The translations under genes and the position numbers were made by a program. Below are positions 28,903-37,941 of a stretch of DNA of 64,000 bases, piece by piece. This DNA comes from Opitutia bacterium (GTDB lineage: Bacteria; Verrucomicrobiota; Verrucomicrobiia; Opitutales; Opitutaceae), in the NCBI GenBank assembly GCA_016217545.1, contig JACRHT010000002.1:62001-126000 (forward strand). The letters are read 5' to 3'. Within the stretch, counting starts at the first letter, position 1. The number at the start of each line of letters is the position of its first letter. Below the pieces are notes generated by a model. That model saw only the letters and a list, made by a program, of their open reading frames with translations, did no database searches and was not told the origin of the DNA.

Positions 28903-30033
28903 GTGCTGACTCGCTCGTCGCTGAAACTCGCCTTGGCCCTGTGTGCCGCCCTGCTGTGCTCGCCGCACAGCGCGTTCGCCTTGCTCAATATCGACGGCAC
29001 GCGCAACCAGGTCTTCGTCTTCGGCAAGCTCACGATCGGCTACGACTCCAACATCTTCTCCTCCGCGGATGGCTCCGGCGACACTCTCTACAGCGCACAA
29101 GCCGGACTGGAGCTGAAGCGCCGCGCCGGGATCATTTCGGTGAACGCCCGCGCCGTGATCGATCGCCAGGAATTCCAGAAAAACAAAACGCAGTCCGCCT
29201 GGAACCCCACGTTCTACCTCGAACTCAACAAAACCACCGGGCGCACCACGGGCGCGTTCACCGTCAACGCCTACCGTTCCTCCCGCGCCGACAGCGCCGT
29301 CAATCTGCGCACGCAGACCTGGAATTTCCCGCTCGGCCTGAACGTGAAGTATCCCGTCAACGACAACTTCTACGTCACGTCCACCAGCGGCTACCTCCGT
29401 CGCAGCTACACGGACAATACGACGCTCCTCAATTACACCGACTACAGCGAGGGCATCGATCTGCTCTACGTCTACACCAGCAAGACCGACCTCTCTCTCT
29501 CCTACCGCATCCGCGTCGGCAACACGACCCTCGACACGTCGACCGACCAGTCGCTCATGCTCGGCTTGGTCAATCAGATCATCCCGAAGATCAACGGCGC
29601 CCTGCGCGCTGGCGTCCAGCGTCGCTCCATCGATTCCACCGGCGACGTTTTCACTCAGTGGACTCTTTCGGCCGACTTGGGATGGTCCGTCACCCGCAAA
29701 TTCAACCTTCAAGCCGTCGCGATGCGCGACTTCAGCACGACCGCTGTCGGCGGTTCGGTCGACACGCTCTCCGCCCAGCTGCGCGCCGCCTACGACTTCA
29801 ACCGCAAATACCAAGCCAACGGCGGCCTCGGCTACGGCCGCAATAAGTTCCTCGACGGCACCACGCGCGGTCGCCGCGACGACTTCTTCTCGTGGGACGT
29901 CGGCCTGAGCGCCACTTGGAGCGAACACCTCCACGTCGGCATCTCCTACAACTATCTCCACAATTGGTCGTCCATCAGCTTCTCGGACTTCGAGCGCACG
30001 GGCTACTCCATCGATATTTCCTCCCGCTACTGA
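28903..30033 (+). CDS. outer-membrane beta-barrel protein of the exopolysaccharide operon
   Basis: A 376-residue outer-membrane protein, GTG start, with a signal (SLKLALALCAALLCSPHSAFA) followed by many alternating amphipathic strands (LTIGYDSNIFSS, LSLSYRIRVGNTTL, LHVGISYNYLHNW) and a C-terminal aromatic residue (DISSRY) as needed for BamA-dependent insertion. It resembles the putative outer-membrane beta-barrel proteins (BBP2-type) found in exopolysaccharide loci. Located 15 bp after the FecR gene and 10 bp before the short OPX gene, it is a candidate porin partner through which polymer leaves the cell. Confidence 0.82.
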   Translation: MLTRSSLKLALALCAALLCSPHSAFALLNIDGTRNQVFVFGKLTIGYDSNIFSSADGSGDTLYSAQAGLELKRRAGIISVNARAVIDRQEFQKNKTQSAWNPTFYLELNKTTGRTTGAFTVNAYRSSRADSAVNLRTQTWNFPLGLNVKYPVNDNFYVTSTSGYLRRSYTDNTTLLNYTDYSEGIDLLYVYTSKTDLSLSYRIRVGNTTLDTSTDQSLMLGLVNQIIPKINGALRAGVQRRSIDSTGDVFTQWTLSADLGWSVTRKFNLQAVAMRDFSTTAVGGSVDTLSAQLRAAYDFNRKYQANGGLGYGRNKFLDGTTRGRRDDFFSWDVGLSATWSEHLHVGISYNYLHNWSSISFSDFERTGYSIDISSRY

Positions 30034-30043
30034 TCACTTTGTC

Positions 30044-30661
30044 ATGAAACCGCTGCTGCGTTTCCTCCTCCCCGTATTGCTCGCCGCGCTCGTCGGCCCG
30101 GCCTTTGCGCAGTCCGGCAATCCCGCCGACGCGAAAAAATCCTACGTGCACCGCCTGCAATTGGCGGATCGTGTCCGCGTCGCGGTTTACCAGGAGGAAG
30201 ACCTCACGACGCTCGCGCGCATCGACGCCCGCGGCATGGTCAATCTCCCGCTCATTCAGGAAATCCAAATCGGCGGCATGACGATCGTCGAGGCCCAGGA
30301 CGCGATTCAGAACGCGTTTCGCGAAGGACGTTTCCTGCGCGCTCCCCAAGTCACGGTCAGCGTAGAGGAGTATGCGCCGCGCGAAGTCTCCATCTCCGGC
30401 CAGATCCGCAATCCCGGCCGCTTCCCCCTGCCCAACGAGTCCACCTACACCATCGTCGAGCTGGTCACCAAGGCCGGCGGCATCACCGATATCGGCAAGG
30501 GCACCGCCGTCACCATCACGCGCTTCCTCGCCGACGGCACCAAGAAGGTTTTCTCCGTTAACGTCGACGCCCTGATCAAGGGATCGAAGGACGCCCGCGC
30601 CGAGGACAATGTTCTCCTGCTGCCCGGCGACAACGTCTACGTCCCCGAACGCCTCATCTGA
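30044..30661 (+). CDS. short polysaccharide export protein (OPX/Wza-like)
   Basis: A 205-residue periplasmic or outer-membrane-associated export protein. A signal ending in GPAFAQ precedes a polysaccharide export (PES) domain (about 35-110: LADRVRVAVYQEEDLTTLARIDARG in parts, LIQEIQIGGMTI) and one SLBB domain (about 112-185: EVSISGQIRNPGRFPLPNES, ELVTKAGGITDIGKGT). It lacks the C-terminal helix that forms the outer-membrane pore in E. coli Wza (about 380 residues), like GumB-type short OPX proteins, and has no lipobox cysteine. It would need another pore, perhaps the beta-barrel encoded just upstream. Confidence 0.9.
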   Translation: MKPLLRFLLPVLLAALVGPAFAQSGNPADAKKSYVHRLQLADRVRVAVYQEEDLTTLARIDARGMVNLPLIQEIQIGGMTIVEAQDAIQNAFREGRFLRAPQVTVSVEEYAPREVSISGQIRNPGRFPLPNESTYTIVELVTKAGGITDIGKGTAVTITRFLADGTKKVFSVNVDALIKGSKDARAEDNVLLLPGDNVYVPERLI

Positions 30662-30669
30662 TTTTCCCA

Positions 30670-32841
30670 ATGGCCTCCCCCATCGCCGCACCTCCGCCGG
30701 ATAAAAAACCGGCCTCGCTTCACGGCAACGAAGACCACGTCGTCGAACGCCGCACGCTGCGCGACTACTACATCATTCTCCGCGAACGCCTCTGGATCGC
30801 CCTCCCGATCGCCCTGCTGGTCGCCGTCTCGCTCGGCTACTACCAGGCGCAGGAGACCCCGATGTATTCCGCCGCCGCGACGATGCAATTCGAGCGCCCG
30901 GACCGCGTCGTCACGACCACCGAGGTCATCGACACCAGCGTGCGCTCCGAAATCGACCTCAATACCTACCTGCGCATCCTCGACAGCGGCCGCCTCCGCT
31001 CGATGGTCGTGCAATCGCTCACTCCGGAACAGGTGCAGAAACTCCAGCGCCCTTTCCTAAAAGAGCTTCCCCCGGGTGCTACGCCGCCCCCCGTCGGCGC
31101 CTGCATCGGCAGCGTGAACGTCCAGTCGCTGCGCAACAGCTTCCTCATTTCGGTTAACGTCGCGAACCGCGACCCCGAGGGCGCCGCCATCGTGGCCAAC
31201 GCCTACGTCAGCCAGTTCATGCGCTACCTCATCGAGTATTCCGGCGGCAAAAACGAGTTCGCCGTCGACTACCTCCGCACCCGCGCCGAGGAACTGCGCA
31301 AGGAATCCGAAGCCGCCGAAGGCCGCCTCCAAGACTACAAGCGCAAGAACAACCTCGTCTCCCTCTCCGCCTCCGTCGACATCGTCGCTGACCGCCTGAA
31401 GTCCATCAACGGCGAGCTCACGCGCGTCCGCCTCGAGCGCCTCAACCTCGAGGTCGTCATCAAGCAGATCGAGCGCATGAAGGCCGAGGGCGGCAACCTG
31501 CTCGAAATCCAATACATCGCATCCTACGGCACCATTCCCTCGCTGAAAGCGCAGCTGGCCGAACTCACGAAAACCCAATCGGTCCTCAGCGAACGCTATC
31601 TCGAGCGCCACCCGAAGATGGTCGACCTCGCCAACTCCATCGACGTCCTCCAGCAGCAAATCCAAAAGAACATCGAGCAGGCCATCGCCGACCTCAACAC
31701 CCAGTTCACCAAGGTCAAAGACTCCGAGGTCTCCTTCGAGCGCGAATACAAGCTCGCGGAAAACGACCAGCTCCGCCTCGGCGAACTCTCCGTCGAATTC
31801 AAATCCCTCGAGAACCAAGCCCAGGTCGCGAAGAACAACTACATCCAGATCCTCGACCGCCTCAACCAGACCACCACCTCGAAGAACCTCGAGAACATCC
31901 CGGTCAAGCCGCTCGACGCCGCCACTCCCGCCGGCGCGCCCTACACGCCCGACATCCGCAAAATCGTCAAGACCTGCGCCGGCCTCGGCTTCGTCGTCTT
32001 CGCCGCTGTCGCCGTTGGCCTCAGCTTCCTCGACGACCGTGTGAAGAGCGCCTGGGACATCGAAGGCTTCATCGGCGTCAACCTCCTCGGCATCATCCCC
32101 GAGCTCGCGGACATCCCCGAGGGCGAGAAACACAACCTCGTCACGAGCAATAAAGCCTCACCCGGCTCCGAAGCGTTCCTCAGCGTCTACAGCTCGGTGA
32201 AGATTCAGTCGAAGCTCGACTTCCCGAAGTCGATCCTCGTCACCTCCACCATCCCCGGCGAAGGCAAGACGATGATCAGCTGCAACCTTGCCGCCTCCTT
32301 CGCGCGCCACGGTAAACGCGTGCTCCTCATCGACTGCGACATGCGCCGCCCGATGCTGCACCGCCACTTCAAACTCACCAACGAGACCGGCCTCATCGCG
32401 TGGTTCGAAGCGGGTGCGAAAATCCCCGACGATCCCGTCGCCGACCCCACCCTCGGCTTCACCAAGGTCGACGAAAACCTCTTCCTCCTCCGCTCCGGTG
32501 GTCGCTCGAAGAGCCCGACCGAATTGCTCGAGAACCCGATCTTCGGCCAGTTCCTCGAGTCGCTGAAGCACCACTTCGACCTCGTCGTCATTGACTCGCC
32601 GCCGATGGGCGCCGTCACCGACTCGCTGCTGATCTCCGCTCACACCGACGAGATCATCTACGTCTGCCGCTTCAACCGCGCCTACCGGAAACACATTCGT
32701 CTCTACATCAAATCGCTCCGCGACGGCAAAAACGAGCTGCTCGGCGTCGTGCTTAACGGCCTCTCGCCGCGCCGCATCGAGTATTACTCGAACTACCGCT
32801 ACTACCGAAGCTACAAGAAATACTACGGCGCCCAGTCCTGA
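30670..32841 (+). CDS. polysaccharide co-polymerase / BY-kinase (Wzc-like)
   Basis: A 723-residue inner-membrane protein fusing a Wzz chain-length domain to a bacterial tyrosine kinase. Membrane segment 1 is about residues 41-60 (LWIALPIALLVAVSLGYY), a long periplasmic coiled coil spans about 190-390, and membrane segment 2 is about 432-452. The kinase has Walker A TSTIPGEGKTMISC (about 523-536), Walker A' LLIDCDMRRP (about 552), Walker B LVVIDSPPMG (about 637) and a Tyr-rich C-terminal tail (YYSNYRYYRSYKKYY) that is the expected autophosphorylation cluster. It controls polymer length and export together with the OPX protein 8 bp upstream. A terminator follows 30 bp after the stop. Confidence 0.94.
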   Translation: MASPIAAPPPDKKPASLHGNEDHVVERRTLRDYYIILRERLWIALPIALLVAVSLGYYQAQETPMYSAAATMQFERPDRVVTTTEVIDTSVRSEIDLNTYLRILDSGRLRSMVVQSLTPEQVQKLQRPFLKELPPGATPPPVGACIGSVNVQSLRNSFLISVNVANRDPEGAAIVANAYVSQFMRYLIEYSGGKNEFAVDYLRTRAEELRKESEAAEGRLQDYKRKNNLVSLSASVDIVADRLKSINGELTRVRLERLNLEVVIKQIERMKAEGGNLLEIQYIASYGTIPSLKAQLAELTKTQSVLSERYLERHPKMVDLANSIDVLQQQIQKNIEQAIADLNTQFTKVKDSEVSFEREYKLAENDQLRLGELSVEFKSLENQAQVAKNNYIQILDRLNQTTTSKNLENIPVKPLDAATPAGAPYTPDIRKIVKTCAGLGFVVFAAVAVGLSFLDDRVKSAWDIEGFIGVNLLGIIPELADIPEGEKHNLVTSNKASPGSEAFLSVYSSVKIQSKLDFPKSILVTSTIPGEGKTMISCNLAASFARHGKRVLLIDCDMRRPMLHRHFKLTNETGLIAWFEAGAKIPDDPVADPTLGFTKVDENLFLLRSGGRSKSPTELLENPIFGQFLESLKHHFDLVVIDSPPMGAVTDSLLISAHTDEIIYVCRFNRAYRKHIRLYIKSLRDGKNELLGVVLNGLSPRRIEYYSNYRYYRSYKKYYGAQS

Positions 32842-32871
32842 GCGCCCGCGCCAACCCTTTCTTTGCCACCG

Positions 32872-32900
32872 AGCCGCGTCGCAAGACGCGGCTTTTTCTT
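32872..32900 (+). terminator. rho-independent terminator of the exopolysaccharide operon
   Basis: A 9-bp perfect stem (AGCCGCGTC / GACGCGGCT) with a GCAA tetraloop, followed by TTTTTCTT, 30 bp after the BY-kinase stop codon. Confidence 0.93.
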
Positions 32901-32960
32901 GCCCGACAACCGCCCAACTTCCCGCTTCAAACCGCGCCGTCCCTCGCTCACGCTCCCGCC

Positions 32961-33800
32961 GTGCTCTCCGCCTTCCTGCCGCCGAACTTCGATCCGCGCC
33001 GCCCCGTCGCCCTCATCGCCGGCCGCGGCCACTACCCGCTGTTCACGGCCAACGCCATCCGCGCCGCCGGCGTGCCCCTGCGCCTCATCGCCATCGAGGA
33101 GGAAACGATGCCCGAGCTGTTCAACAGCGTCGCTCCCGCCGAGCGCATCGAGGTCAACGCTGGCCAGCTCGGCAAAATGCTCGGCGCCCTCCGCGACTTC
33201 GGCGCCGGCTACGCCATCATGGCCGGCCAGGTGAAGCCCAAGCGCCTCTTCCACGGCCTCACGCCAGACCTGAAGGCCGCGCAAATTCTCTTCTCCCTCA
33301 AACGCCGCAACGCCGAAACCATCTTCGGCGCGATCGCCCAGGAGATCGAGAAACTCGGTGTCACGCTCCTCGACGCCCGCGCCTTCATCGACAACCACAT
33401 GGCCCACGCCGGCCCGATGGCCGGCAAGAAACTCCCCGTCGACCGCGAATACCTCGACCACGGCATCCACATCGCCCGCGAGATCGCCCGCCTCGACATC
33501 GGCCAAGGCTGCGTCGTCCGCAAAGGCACCGTCCTCGCCGTCGAAGCCTTCGAAGGCACCGACGAAATGCTCCGCCGCGCCGGCACCTTCAAGACCGACG
33601 AGACGCTCTTCGTGAAAGTCGTGAAGGAGAAACAGGACTTCCGCTTCGACGTCCCCGTCTTCGGCCTCCGCACCCTTGAAACCATGCGCGAAGCCGGCCT
33701 CGCCGCCGCCGCGCTCGAAGCCGGCAAGGTCATCGTCCTCGACAAGCCAGCGGTGCTCGCCCAAGCGAAAACCTGGGGCATCTCGCTCTACGGTTTCTGA
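32961..33800 (+). CDS. lpxI: UDP-2,3-diacylglucosamine pyrophosphatase LpxI
   Basis: Hydrolyses UDP-2,3-diacylglucosamine to lipid X in lipid A synthesis; LpxI replaces LpxH in many bacteria. The 279-residue protein has the LpxI (formerly DUF1009) pattern: VALIAGRGHYPLFTANAIRA at the N-terminus, GQLGKMLGALRDFG, MAGQVKPKRLF, GQGCVVRKGTVLAVEAFEGT (in parts) and the C-terminal AGKVIVLDKPAVLAQA. The GTG start at 32961 lies 61 bp after the terminator. With lpxK at 51 kb it shows that the organism makes lipid A. Confidence 0.93.
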   Translation: MLSAFLPPNFDPRRPVALIAGRGHYPLFTANAIRAAGVPLRLIAIEEETMPELFNSVAPAERIEVNAGQLGKMLGALRDFGAGYAIMAGQVKPKRLFHGLTPDLKAAQILFSLKRRNAETIFGAIAQEIEKLGVTLLDARAFIDNHMAHAGPMAGKKLPVDREYLDHGIHIAREIARLDIGQGCVVRKGTVLAVEAFEGTDEMLRRAGTFKTDETLFVKVVKEKQDFRFDVPVFGLRTLETMREAGLAAAALEAGKVIVLDKPAVLAQAKTWGISLYGF

Positions 33801-33859
33801 GCGACGCGACACGCTCGCCGCTCTTGCACTTTGCCGCCGCCCGCGCACATTCCGCCCTC

Positions 33860-34327
33860 ATGAGTGACGTCGTCGAAGTCGGAATCAAAGGCCTCATGCC
33901 CACGGCCAACGGCTGCGCCGTGTTCCTCGGCAACGACGACAAAACCTTCGTCATCTACGTCGACCCGAGCGTCGGCAGCGCGATTTCGATGACGCTGAAC
34001 AACGTCAAAAAAGAGCGCCCGCTCACTCACGACCTGATCGGCCACCTCTTCCTCGGTTTCGGCATCAGCCTCGAACGCGTCGTCATCAACGACGTCAACG
34101 AAGGCACCTATTTCGCCCGCATCATCCTCACGATGCAAAACGAACTCGGCCGCAAAATCCTCGAACTCGACTCGCGTCCCAGCGACTCGATCGTCCTCGC
34201 GCTCCAGCAGAAGCGCCCGATCTTCGTCTCGCACCGCGTCTTCGACGCCGTCGAGGACATGACCGAGATTCTCGAGCGCGTGCTCAAGCAGCAGAAGGAA
34301 GAGCAGACGGGCGAGGAGGAGCAGTAA
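33860..34327 (+). CDS. bifunctional nuclease family protein (DUF151)
   Basis: A 155-residue cytoplasmic protein of the DUF151/BFN family, whose plant member has combined DNase and RNase activity and whose bacterial members are mostly uncharacterised. Recognised by LGNDDKTFVIYVDPSVGSAI, RPLTHDLIGHLFLGFG, INDVNEGTYFARI and DSRPSDSIVLALQQKRPIFV; the DSRPSDSIxLA motif is the family hallmark. The C-terminal tail is acidic and Gln-rich. I chose the ATG at 33860; the preceding frame is not family-like. It lies 4 bp before dus. Confidence 0.85.
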   Translation: MSDVVEVGIKGLMPTANGCAVFLGNDDKTFVIYVDPSVGSAISMTLNNVKKERPLTHDLIGHLFLGFGISLERVVINDVNEGTYFARIILTMQNELGRKILELDSRPSDSIVLALQQKRPIFVSHRVFDAVEDMTEILERVLKQQKEEQTGEEEQ

Positions 34328-34331
34328 GCGC

Positions 34332-35480
34332 ATGACCGCTCCGGGGCTCACCGCCGCGACCGGCTCCGCCGTCGCGTTGCCGCAAACGTTGCCACCGCCG
34401 ATCGCGCCCAGCCAACCGCTCACCGCGCTCGCGCCGATGCAGGACGTCACCGACCTGCCCTTCATGCGCGTCATGGCGCACTACGGCGCGCCCGATTATT
34501 TCTTCACCGAGTTCTTCCGCGTCCACGCCCAGTCGCGTCCGGAGAGACACATCGTCCGCTCCATCGTCGAAAACAAGACCGGCCGCCCCGTCTTCGCGCA
34601 GCTGATCGGCGAAGAGATTCCGCACATGGTCCGCACCGTGCGCGAACTCATCAAACTCCCCGTCGCCGGCATCGACCTGAACATGGGCTGCCCCGCCCCG
34701 AAAATCTACAAGAAGAACGTCGGCGGCGGCCTGCTCCGCGATCCCGCAAAAATCGACGAACTCCTCGGCGCGCTTCGCGCGAGCGTGCCCGGGCTCTTCA
34801 CGGTGAAGATGCGCATCGGCTTCGATTCGACCGACAACTACCGCCGCATCCTCGATCTCATCGCGAAGCACCGCGTCGATCTCCTCAGCGTCCACGGCCG
34901 CACCGTGAAGGAAGGTTACCGCAGCGACGTGCACTACGACTTCATCGCGGAGGCCGTCCGCAGCGTGCCCTGCCCCGTCCTCGCGAACGGCAACATCACC
35001 TCCGCTGCCCGCGCCGCCGCCGTCATCGCCGAGACTCGCGTCGCCGGCGTCATGATCGGCCGCCACGCGATTCGCAATCCGTGGATCTTCCGTCAATGCC
35101 GCGAATTTCTCGCAGCGCCTTCGGTAGGGGCGGTTGCCCCCAACCGCCCTTCTGTCTTTGCCCCCACGCTCCGCGACGTCCGCGGCTACATCGAGCATCT
35201 CTACCGCGAAACGCGACAGCCCGAAATCCCCGAAGCCGCCCACGTCGCGAAGATGAAGAAATACCTCAACTTCGTCGGCCAATCCGTGGACGCGCAGGGC
35301 GCATTCCTCCACGACATGCGCCGCGCCATGACCGAAGCGGAGCTTTTCGCGGTCTGCGACCGCCACCTCCTCGCCGACCCCGACCGCCCATTCGCCGACG
35401 AGCCCTACGCCGGCGTCATCGCCCGCCCCAATTGCGAGACCCCGAACGAGAGCTGCTCGCTCGACACCGTCAGCGCCTGA
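34332..35480 (+). CDS. dus: tRNA-dihydrouridine synthase
   Basis: FMN-dependent reduction of uridine in the D-loop of tRNA. The 382-residue protein has the TIM-barrel FMN site ALAPMQDVTDLPFM, the catalytic cysteine in DLNMGCPAPKIYKKNVGGGLL (quoted in parts: LNMGCPAPKI), VHGRTVKEGY and MIGRHAIRNPWIF. A C-terminal helical domain follows. Between the barrel and that domain, codons at 35124-35150 form a perfect GTAG-footed hairpin encoding VGAVAPNRP, apparently a repeat element accepted in frame. Which Dus subfamily it is cannot be settled by eye. Confidence 0.93.
   Translation: MTAPGLTAATGSAVALPQTLPPPIAPSQPLTALAPMQDVTDLPFMRVMAHYGAPDYFFTEFFRVHAQSRPERHIVRSIVENKTGRPVFAQLIGEEIPHMVRTVRELIKLPVAGIDLNMGCPAPKIYKKNVGGGLLRDPAKIDELLGALRASVPGLFTVKMRIGFDSTDNYRRILDLIAKHRVDLLSVHGRTVKEGYRSDVHYDFIAEAVRSVPCPVLANGNITSAARAAAVIAETRVAGVMIGRHAIRNPWIFRQCREFLAAPSVGAVAPNRPSVFAPTLRDVRGYIEHLYRETRQPEIPEAAHVAKMKKYLNFVGQSVDAQGAFLHDMRRAMTEAELFAVCDRHLLADPDRPFADEPYAGVIARPNCETPNESCSLDTVSA
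35124..35150 (+). repeat. GTAG-footed REP-like hairpin inside dus
   Basis: GTAG at 35124-35127 is followed by a perfect 9-bp stem (GGGCGGTTG / CAACCGCCC) with a CCCC loop. It is read in frame within dus and lies in the linker after the TIM barrel. The design matches the other GTAG-headed hairpins of this window. Confidence 0.65.
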
Positions 35481-35488
35481 TTTTTCCG

Positions 35489-35517
35489 GTAGGGCGCGGA
35501 CTCCGATCCACGCCGCG
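35489..35517 (+). repeat. GTAG-footed REP-like hairpin after dus
   Basis: GTAGG followed by an imperfect stem (GGCGCGGA / TCCACGCC, one mismatch) with a CTCCGA loop. It fills the gap between the dus stop (35480) and the convergent sufT stop (35518) and could also act as a bidirectional transcription barrier. Confidence 0.55.
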
Positions 35518-36054
35518 TCACTCCAACCCCAGCGTCTTGCGGCCGATGTCCGAGATCATCTGCGGCGTCCACTGCGGATCCCACACGATGTGAACCTCGG
35601 CCTTCTCGACCGTGGGCAGCGCCGCGATTTTCGCACGTGCATCCTCGGCAATGACCGGGCCCATGCCGCAACCCGGCGCCGTGAGCGTCATCTTCACCTG
35701 CACCGTGTTGCCGCCCGCCGCCGTCTTTTCGACGGCCATGTCGTAAACAAGGCCGAGATCGACGATGTTCACCGGGATCTCCGGATCGAAACAGGTCTTG
35801 AGCGTATCCCAAACGAGCTGCTCGCTGAACTCTCCCGCGGCCACTGCAGGCGTCTCCGCCGTCGCCTGGAAACCGCCGATCGCATCGGCGTGCTCACGTG
35901 CGATGCGGAAAAGCCCCTGCTCCGTGCGCACCGTGACGTTGCCGCCGAGCGTCTGCGTGATGAAGACGTTCAAGCCGGCGGGCAGCGTGACCTTGTCGCC
36001 GGCGGGAATGACCGTGGCGGGCGTATCGCGGAGGAGCGTGTGCACTTCGTTCAT
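35518..36054 (-). CDS. sufT: SufT-like Fe-S cluster maturation factor (DUF59/MIP18)
   Basis: A 178-residue cytoplasmic protein. The N-terminal half is specific to the SufT group (RDTPATVIPAGDKVTLPAG, then VTVRTEQGLFRIA), and the C-terminal half is a MIP18/DUF59 domain (KTCFDPEIPVNIVDLGLVYD, LTAPGCGMGPVIAEDA, VWDPQWTPQMIS). The PGCGMG motif is typical of SufT. SufT helps maturation of Fe-S proteins, but no other suf gene is nearby. I chose the ATG at 36054; the alternative at 36072 adds six residues. Confidence 0.88.
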   Translation of the reverse strand: MNEVHTLLRDTPATVIPAGDKVTLPAGLNVFITQTLGGNVTVRTEQGLFRIAREHADAIGGFQATAETPAVAAGEFSEQLVWDTLKTCFDPEIPVNIVDLGLVYDMAVEKTAAGGNTVQVKMTLTAPGCGMGPVIAEDARAKIAALPTVEKAEVHIVWDPQWTPQMISDIGRKTLGLE

Positions 36055-36099
36055 GCGCCCGTGACGATGCACGCGGACGGGCGTGGCGCAACAGCGAGC

Positions 36100-37941
36100 T
36101 TACTGCAACTGCAGGTTCAGCGGCAGACGCGCGTAGATGCCCTGCGGATCGTTGAAGCGGGAGAGCGATTCCAGTTCGGTCGTGATCTGTCGCACGAGCA
36201 CGCCCGCCGGCCCCTTCACGGCCTGCTCGTGGCGACGATTGTCGAGCGCTTCGGACAACGCCTCGGCGAACGGCTTCTTGCGCGGCAATTCGACGACGCG
36301 GAATTTCTCACCGAGATTCGCCTTCTGCGCGGCGTATTTCACCGCATCCTGCAAGCCGCCGAGTTCGTCGACGAGGCCGAGCTTCTTGCCTTCCGCGCCC
36401 GACCACACCCGGCCCTGCGCGATCTCGCGCACGACCGCGATGTCGAGCTTGCGCGATTCCGCCACCTTGCGCGTGAACTCGTCGTAGATCCAATCCACCA
36501 TGTGCTGGAACATCGCCAGCTCGTCCGGCGTCTTCGGCCGCGTGACCGTCAGCGCGTCGGCAAATTTGCCGGTCTTCACGGTGTCGAACGTCAGGCCGAT
36601 CTTGTCGGTCGCGAGCCCTTGGAAATTCAGGAACATGCCGAACACGCCGATCGATCCCGTGATGGTCGTCGGTTCGGCGAAAATGCGGTCGCCGTAGGTC
36701 GAAATCCAATAGCCACCCGACGCGGCCAAGCCGCCCATCGAAACCACGATCGGCTTTTTTTCGCGGATCAAGCGGACCTCGCGCTGGATGGTCTCCGACG
36801 CTGAGGCGCTGCCGCCCGGGCTGTTCACGCGGAGAACCACCGCCTTGATTGAATCGTCGAGCCGCAATTCGCGGAGCTGACGCGCGACCTTGTCGCCGTA
36901 GATCACGCCCTGCTCGCGGCCTTCACCGTCGGCGATCTCGCCTTCCGCATACACGATCGCGATCTTCCCCTTCGCACTCGGGTCGATCTTGGTTTCTCTC
37001 GCACGTTGCGCGGCGACGCCGTCACCGGGCACCAGCTTCGCATATTCCTTCAGGCCGATCTGCTTGAAAGTCTCTTTGCCGCCCTTGCGGCCCGTGTCGG
37101 CCTTCAGTTCCTCGAGCACGACATCCCAATAGGCTTCGCGGTCCACCAACTTCGCCTCGATTGCCGCCTTCGGGCGGAGAATGCCCTCGGCGTCGACGAC
37201 CTTCTGCAGCGAACCGGCGGCGAGCCCGCGGCTGTGCTCGATGCTTGAAACCAATTCGGCCCAGACGTCGTCCAGCAGCTTCTGGATCTGCGCCCGGTTT
37301 TCCGGGCTCATGTCCTTGCGCGTGTAGGGCTCCACCGCGGACTTGTATTTGCCCACGCGCGTGACCTGCACACCGATGCCGAATTTCTCGAACGCGCCGG
37401 CAAAGAACATCGGTTGCGACGCGAGACCCGGCAGCAGGATGCCGCCGTAGGGATCGAGCGTCACTTGGTTGGCCGCGGAGGCCAGGTAGAACTCACGCGT
37501 CGTCGCAAACGAGAGGTAAGCCTTCACCGGCTTGCCCGACGCGCGGAACTTTTCGAGTGCGCCACGCACTTCCCGCAAGCTCGCGAGACTGGTGCCGTAG
37601 CCCACGGGCGACAGCTGCCCGCGCATCAGCACGCCGGCGATGTCGCTATCCTTGGCCGCGGCCTCGAGCGCGCGCGTCACCTGGCGCAATTGCAGGGTCG
37701 TATTGCTCCGACCACCGAAGGCCTCCGCGATCTTCTCGAAGCCCTCCATCTGCTCCGGCGCATCCTGGATGTTGGCGTTCAGGTCGACCACCAGATACGA
37801 GCCCGGCGTCACCGTGACCTTCTTGTCTCCGCCGATGGCGGCGAGCGCGGCCACAAAGATGAAAAACACAACGACGCTGCCGAAGCAGAACACCAGCAAG
37901 GCGGACAGCGTCGCGAAAAACGACGTGAAGAAATTCTTCAT
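36100..37941 (-). CDS. sppA: signal peptide peptidase SppA, 67-kDa type
   Basis: Membrane-anchored serine protease that degrades cleaved signal peptides. At 613 residues it matches the long E. coli form (618) with tandem ClpP-like domains. One N-terminal membrane segment (LVFCFGSVVVFFIFVAALAA) is followed by the general-base lysine in VGKYKSAVEPY (Lys200) in the first domain and the nucleophile serine in GGLAASGGYW (Ser408) in the second. RVNSPGGSASAS is the oxyanion region. The start at 37941 puts the membrane segment near residue 15. It is monocistronic, between sufT and the unknown gene at 38113. Confidence 0.95.
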   Translation of the reverse strand: MKNFFTSFFATLSALLVFCFGSVVVFFIFVAALAAIGGDKKVTVTPGSYLVVDLNANIQDAPEQMEGFEKIAEAFGGRSNTTLQLRQVTRALEAAAKDSDIAGVLMRGQLSPVGYGTSLASLREVRGALEKFRASGKPVKAYLSFATTREFYLASAANQVTLDPYGGILLPGLASQPMFFAGAFEKFGIGVQVTRVGKYKSAVEPYTRKDMSPENRAQIQKLLDDVWAELVSSIEHSRGLAAGSLQKVVDAEGILRPKAAIEAKLVDREAYWDVVLEELKADTGRKGGKETFKQIGLKEYAKLVPGDGVAAQRARETKIDPSAKGKIAIVYAEGEIADGEGREQGVIYGDKVARQLRELRLDDSIKAVVLRVNSPGGSASASETIQREVRLIREKKPIVVSMGGLAASGGYWISTYGDRIFAEPTTITGSIGVFGMFLNFQGLATDKIGLTFDTVKTGKFADALTVTRPKTPDELAMFQHMVDWIYDEFTRKVAESRKLDIAVVREIAQGRVWSGAEGKKLGLVDELGGLQDAVKYAAQKANLGEKFRVVELPRKKPFAEALSEALDNRRHEQAVKGPAGVLVRQITTELESLSRFNDPQGIYARLPLNLQLQ

